A stretch of 64,000 nucleotides of DNA from Fennellomyces sp. T-0311 (lineage: Eukaryota > Mucoromycota > Mucoromycetes > Mucorales > Lichtheimiaceae), in assembly GCA_025266875.1 (NCBI GenBank), contig JALLLT010000083.1, positions 1 through 64,000 on the forward strand. Reading direction: 5' to 3'. Both the position numbers and the translations under genes were made by a program. Below the pieces are notes generated by a model that was not told the origin of the DNA, did not search any database, and saw only the letters and a program-made list of their open reading frames with translations. Within the stretch, counting starts at the first letter, position 1. The number at the start of each line of letters is the position of its first letter. Positions 58,764 through 64,000 of the stretch are shown one piece after another.

Positions 58764-60340
58764 ATGGCTCTTTCTGACTTCTCTCAATCCCTGCCTGACG
58801 GCCAATCAGGTCCTCCTTTCAAACATGATCCCAATTTTACTTCCTCACCTTCATCTTTGAACTGGGTACGCTTAGCTCAAGCTGAACGTGTATCCCTTGT
58901 CAACACACATCGCAAAACCAAAAAAAAAAAAAAACAACCTACTACTCTTGCGTTTTCCGAGTTGGACGAAACGAAGGTAGCGTCCTCTTTGACGTTAGCC
59001 CTTGTCCTGGTGACTCCGATTCCGTTGTCGAAACAGCTATGGAAGCATTTCCTGACAACCGCGGCATGATCGTTCATCATGAAGGTGGTCAATGTATCAC
59101 GCTTGAAGTCAACCTTGAAACCAAAGCAGAACAACAACAAGCGCTACGTGAGGGCATTGCCTTCACTCCCGCCATCACGATCATCGCTACTATGGCACAA
59201 ACGAAAGAGAGTCTCGTCAAGAAAGTACGCCTCTCTCACCTGCCCCTTCTTCACTTTCCTGAACTGGAACAAGGCCTCCGCCAAACTCTGTCCGTTTATG
59301 GCAATGTCCTTGACGTTGGCGTCAATCTTCATGAAAAAACCAAAGCCTATATGGGCAATGGCTTCGCGGTTCTGGATATTAAAGCCAAACCTAACCAGAA
59401 GTTCGAAAAATTGGATTATTCCATCCCTTAGCACGGGGACCCAGATGATCTAATTTATGCGAACTTTGAAGACATGGGACCACACTGTGGCAGATGTCAT
59501 ACGACCGATCATAACTTCAGCGACTGTCCGCGCAACTGGCGCATTAAAAACATATGCAGCATTTGTGGCAAAGGTGGCCATCAACCTGCCAACTGCCCTC
59601 TCATCCGCTCTCAAACCGAAACTACGTGGCAACCGGGCTCGTCCAGCCGCAGCAGGCGTAAGATTGTGAAAAAAAGGCTCAATCCAACCTCCAGACTTGG
59701 CAAAATCTAAACACAACCCTGCAGCTACCAACTTGGACAACGTGACTCCTACACAGCTGAGTCTAGGAACACCATCCCCGAATAACAACCGTTTTGCCCC
59801 CATTTCAGTTGAGGAAATCACCAAAAAGCCTGCCAAACCAGCTTCGACAGGCATGATCTCTTCGAAGCCTTCCTCTCCCACAGGAGAACACACGAGCTCA
59901 GTACCTCCAGAAGGAAGGAGACTTTGATGGATGAAGATGAAGAACAAGAAAATGCGGACCGCTTTCTTCAAATCCATCTCTACACCGATGACGCGATCAA
60001 GACCCTTTTTAACCAAGAGACAATCCACAAACTTCCAGAAGAATGGTTCACCGAAGCACAAACAATCCAAACATTACCAGACAATTGGTTGGAATCTGCT
60101 GTTCTTTCTGACGACGCAAGAGATTACATACAACAACAAGTTCTCGATGATAACATGCAACGTATGCTGTTTGTTACCGTCAACCGCTCTCGAGAACTGG
60201 CTCTCCAAGATTTAGCAAATGTTCATGAAATGGAACGCACAGGCCACAACAACTCACCAGGCCTGTGTGTAGATGTACAGACCCAGATATCCAGTGAACT
60301 AATTATGTCGCAAGACCAATCTAACCTAAACCAATTTTAA
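58764..60340 (+). pseudogene. LINE ORF1 (gag-like, CCHC zinc knuckles)
   Basis: ATG 58764 (MALSDFSQSLPDGQSGPPFK). A 14-A run near 58920-58934 marks a frame shift, after which the frame continues AMEAFPDNRGMIVHHEGGQC to 59428. An in-frame TAG (59429-59431) is followed by HGDPDDLIYANFEDMGPHCG and two zinc knuckles: CGRCHTTDHNFSDC and CSICGKGGHQPANC. Later frames (from 59697, and 59924-60340 MMDEDEEQENADRFLQIHLY) carry an acidic tail and end 2 bp before ORF2. It binds element RNA in related LINEs. At least one stop and two frame shifts. Confidence 0.8.
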
Positions 60341-60342
60341 TT

Positions 60343-63290
60343 ATGATATTAAAAAACAACATCATGATCGCTTCGGTCAATTGTAATGGCCTCACCAAGA
60401 CAAGCAACCCCTCAACACGCTCACAATTTATTCAGTACTTACGTACCATCAAGGCTCATATCATCACGATGCAAGAAACACATGCGTCCCCAAACAACAA
60501 CACCGAAACAATACTTCACCAACAATTTATGGCACACCAATCCTTTTGGACACCACACTGTGGGATCGTCTCACTTTCCTCAGATCTTCATATTACCCAG
60601 CTAAATCTGTTTCACACCGATCGCGTTATATGTGTCTGTGTCGAACATCTTCAAAACGATCTTCCGCCTTTCTTCATCCTCACCATTTACGCTCCGTCGC
60701 ATTCTCCAACACAGCGTCGACACTTTTATGAACAACTTTTACAATCAGCACTTTTCGACCCACAACAACATTATCTGGATCGACTCGTGATTACTGGGGA
60801 TTTCAATTACAGTTATCAATGACAGGACTACTATAATAATGCTCCACCCAAATGGCACCACCTCTTGCAACATCGATTCACCAACTGCATCAACCTAGAC
60901 CCAACCGAAATACCACTCCCCATCTTCCGGCGTGGCGAACACATTATGTCCACTATTGACTATATTTTTGCTTCATCTGTATTCCAGAATACAGTGAAGA
61001 CCAGGGATGTGTTATATGTTGCCTCATTTTGGACCGATCATGCAATCTTACTCACTACTTTTCAGATGGACAATCCAACGACAGGCAAAGGGCTTTGGAG
61101 AGGAAATCCTAAACTCCTTGAACAAAAACCTTTCCGGCGCCAACTTGCTGAAAAACTTACCACCTTTTTCGAACACCTAGACCCAAGTTTGACAGCTCAA
61201 CACCAATGGGACATACTCAAGAAGATGCTCAAGAGTCAAATGCAACAATTCGCTCGACAACGGTCTAATCATATCAAACAACAGCTTTCACAACTGCAAT
61301 CACGACGCAATTGTTTCCTCTGACAAAAGCCAACTACTGTAGAACGTGCGTGGCTTCTCCCTATCATGGAAAACCAAATCGCTAGCGTACAACAAGAACT
61401 CGTCGATACGTTGGCTCTAAAAGCCGGCATCAGATGGCGTGAACTCGACGAAACTTCCGCTGGGTATCTGAAAAGAACTATTGAACAAAGATCCGCGCAA
61501 ACAAAAATGCCACAACTACAACATCCTATTTCTGGTAACCTATGTACTACTACCGCAGAAATGCATGATGCTACCTGTACTTTTTATCAAAATTTATACA
61601 CCCCAGAACCGGTATCGGATCAAGCAATCCAACAACTCCTAAACCACATTCTCTCTCACGTTCAAGTATTGGAAGCTCAACAATCTCTACTCAGCAATCT
61701 CTTTGACTTGGATGAGCTCAAATCGGGAGCATCTCGTGTACCAAAACTGAGTAGCCCAGGTGTGGATGGCCTTCCGTACGGTGTATGGCGACTCGTTTTC
61801 AATCATCCCAAAGCCGAGGATCTCATTTTAAAAGTTTATAATGATGCACTCACCTATGGTATATTCCCAGTGTCATGGATGGAGACCTGTATCCGACTTC
61901 TCCCCAAGAAAGGCGATTTAACATCCCTCAACAACTGGCGACCGATATTATTGATCAATTGTGATGCAAAGATATTCACGCGTCTCCTCAACAAACGAAT
62001 CGTTCATCTGTCCAACAGTTTGATTAATCCGCAGCAAACTGGATTCCTACCTGACCGCTTTATTGTGGAAAATGGTCTCGTGGCTCGTTTGATATTAGAA
62101 CACGCTGCTCAAACGGAATCCACCGCTATCGGGCTTCTTCTGGATCAGTACAAGGGCTACGACCTCATACACCCCAAATACCTCACCCTTATGCTGCGAC
62201 GTTTTGGTTTTCCAGAGCACATCATTGCATGCATTACCTCACTCTTCTTCTCTACGTCAATTTGTATTAACGTCAACGGGCACCTCACCCAACCTTTTAT
62301 ACAAAAACGTGGTCTACAACAAGGGGACCCGATCTCGCCAGTTCTCTTCAACCTTGCCATGGAGCCCCTCCTGTGATCCATTCAAAACGATTCCAGCTTC
62401 TCGGGATATCGATTTACCTCCCAGCATCCATGTCCCCTGACAATCACAAGTATCCCAATTATCAAAACTCTGGCATATGCTGATGATGTTTTTGTGTTAC
62501 TGTCAAACCAGCTCGATTTGGAACGATTGCAGTTTCATCTCCGAACATACCAACAAGCATCTAATGCCAAGCTCAACAAACTCAAGACACAAGCGATATC
62601 ATTGTCTGGAGAACCACACGATGACTGGAATTCTGCTTTACAACAGGCGGGTTTCCCTCCGTGTCATGACCGCTCTTGTGCAACACCTTTGATATATCTT
62701 GGATACCCCTTGGCAACTTCTCGAGCACAGTTGACTTTCTTTTTGGAAAACCTTCTCAACACAATTCGTCACCATTGCGAACTACATCTTCAACGCGGAT
62801 TATTGATTCGAGGCCGTGTGACAGTACTAAATTCACTGATCCTTTCCAAGGCGTGGCACATCCTCCGGATCGTGGGCACACCGACCTCAAGTTTTCATCG
62901 CAGACTCTGAGGCGTTTGTCATCGTTTCCTTATGCACCACATGTTTCCCTGTGTATCATGGTCCAAACTCTGCCAAACCCGGGATCATGGAGGAGTGGGA
63001 ATTTTAGATCCAGTGATTCAACAAAATGCTCTCCAGCTACGGTGGTTACACCAGATGCTGGGGGGAAATGGTACGTATCCAGTGCATATACAATGTTTGA
63101 TCATGCATATACTGGCCACATCCAAATTTTCTTCAGATTTCCGGGTTCTTTTCTTGCTCTTCAGCGCACGCAAGATTGGTCTCCTCGATTCTGCTTCGCC
63201 AGTCAAATCGATTTACCATGCCATCGATGACATCAAAATCTCACCCGACATAGTACAGTCGTTCCAGTTCCAAATGATAAAATTTTCTTA
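60343..63290 (+). pseudogene. LINE ORF2: endonuclease and reverse transcriptase
   Basis: ATG 60343. Endonuclease motifs: IASVNCNGL, IITMQETHA, LTIYAPSHS, VITGDFNYS, then TGA (60820-60822), TIDYIFASS and WTDHAIL. A second TGA at 61321-61323 precedes the RT. The RT has KLSSPGVDGLPYGVWR, IRLLPKKGDLTSLNNWRPIL, QQTGFLPDRFI, LLLDQYKGYDLIHP (first Asp), QKRGLQQGDPISPVLFNLAM, a TGA at 62374-62376 after EPLL, and after a shift LAYADDVFVLL (the YADD active site). The C-terminal part includes LIYLGYPLA and GGVGILDPVIQQNALQLRW. It copies element RNA into the nicked target. Broken by at least three stops and several shifts. Confidence 0.9.
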
Positions 63291-63450
63291 GGGTTTGGGG
63301 AACCGATCGAGTGGAGTATGGGAGTCCATGTGGGAAACGTTTACTATTGGACGGAACAATCATCAACCGAATCGAAGTAGCATGCAGCAGATGGGAACTG
63401 TTGTACAAAACCCTAAAAAGGAAAACTTGATTCAAAAAGAATCCCAACTT

Positions 63451-64000
63451 TTATTGCTGTGGAGAATAGGCAGAAAAACTCTTCGTACATTCATCTACCC
63501 AAGCCTGGCAATCCTTTTGACTGACCGTTTCGATGACCTCTGTCATCCTCGTGGCCAGGTTGTCATTGATTCCAAGAGGGGTCCTTCTGACGTTTGACTT
63601 CACCTTAGCCCATAAGGGACGGCTGGGATTAAAGAGTGATGACTTTGCTGGGATCGGAATCACTCTGTGCTTGGCCTTCTTGATCGCTTCGATAACTTTC
63701 TGATCTTTACGATCAGGTAGATCCTCAAAGACGAAGTAGAGATTGGCCTGCTGCTGCTCCTTAAGGATCTGAATCACGCCATTGACAAAATGCCGAAAAT
63801 GATCGACCCTTGTGCCTTGAGCAGATCCTTGTCTCTCGAGATTTGGCAGCTTCTTCGTGTTTGGTGTTGGAATCGCATCCTGGGAGAACGCCAAAACACC
63901 ATTAGCACTCATACACACGAAATTCTGCAACGGAATGGCAGTGTCCTTTTGCTTTTTCGGTCTTGTTTTGGCAATCAGGAGATCGGTTCTGGACAATTTG
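63451..64000 (-). pseudogene. Mariner/pogo-like transposase, C-terminal part, cut by window end
   Basis: Open from the window edge to the stop at 63451. KTRPKKQKDTAIPLQNFVCM, VDHFRHFVNGVIQIL, then YFVFEDLPDRKDQKVIEAIK and FNPSRPLWAKVKSNVRRTPL, then DNLATRMTEVIETVSQKDCQ. In relatives the last two blocks read D-N-A-x-x-H and NPIE..W; here Glu is replaced by Arg (NPSR), so the catalytic Glu seems lost. The N terminus lies outside the window. Confidence 0.65.

Larger units (their letters stand above)
58764..63290 (+). mobile_element. L1/Tx1-like non-LTR retrotransposon (LINE)
   Basis: Two-ORF LINE with a gag-like ORF1 carrying zinc knuckles and an ORF2 with apurinic-type endonuclease and reverse transcriptase. 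No poly-A tail or target duplication was identified; the 3' end merges into unassigned sequence before 63451. Confidence 0.88.

Overview
This is a transposon-dense island from a fungal genome, most likely an early-diverging fungus of the Mucoromycota type (inference). The reasons are many short GT-AG introns (mostly 53-95 bp), AT-rich spacers, and a mix of KDZ, Tnp2/CACTA-like, GCM-zinc-finger MULE, GCR1_C-type Crypton, Helitron and DUF6729-exonuclease genes. I recognise no host housekeeping gene. Almost every coding region belongs to a mobile element or to an unassigned gene between elements, and most carry stops or frameshifts.

Layout. 0.1-9.7 kb: a KDZ transposase gene with a complete 6.08-kb Mutator-like element (MULE, 1820-7896) inside it. 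The MULE has about 680-bp terminal inverted repeats and a 9-bp target duplication, and encodes a GCM-like zinc finger, a MULE DDE domain and what looks like a USP-type ubiquitin peptidase. 10.2-13.2 kb: a partial CACTA-superfamily transposase and a companion gene. 14.7-19.8 kb: CACTA-like module A (companion gene converging on a Tnp2-type transposase, plus a small third gene). 20.6-24.8 kb: three IS630/Tc1-like transposase genes or fragments and a 159-bp CACTG MITE. 25.0-29.6 kb: one large multi-intron gene (DUF6729-like zinc region, DEDDy 3'-5' exonuclease, a conserved region with transposase-like D/H and RGTN-E-H motifs, C-terminal cysteine cluster). 30.1-42.3 kb: two solo LTRs of one family in opposite orientation flank an interval holding small unknown genes, a 22-bp minisatellite, and a Helitron Rep-helicase gene split by a PIF/Harbinger element (35446-38289) and a non-autonomous hAT element (39202-40597). 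42.4-42.8 kb: a GC-rich island of unknown origin. 44.7-49.1 kb: CACTA-like module B, same layout as A. 51.6-54.1 kb: a Crypton tyrosine recombinase gene. 55.2-58.4 kb: two Tc1 elements with intact TIRs; the second sits in a dispersed repeat whose empty copy is at 41.7-42.0 kb. 58.8-63.3 kb: an L1/Tx1-like LINE. 63.5-64.0 kb: a decayed mariner-like transposase running off the window.

How it fits together: the region is a record of nested insertions. Removing the Harbinger and hAT elements restores a contiguous Helitron helicase reading path; removing the MULE restores a normal 77-bp KDZ intron; one Tc1 insertion can be dated against an unoccupied copy of its target. Several of the nonsense codons replace tryptophan (TGG to TAG or TGA), which points to a shared mutational bias or simple ageing.
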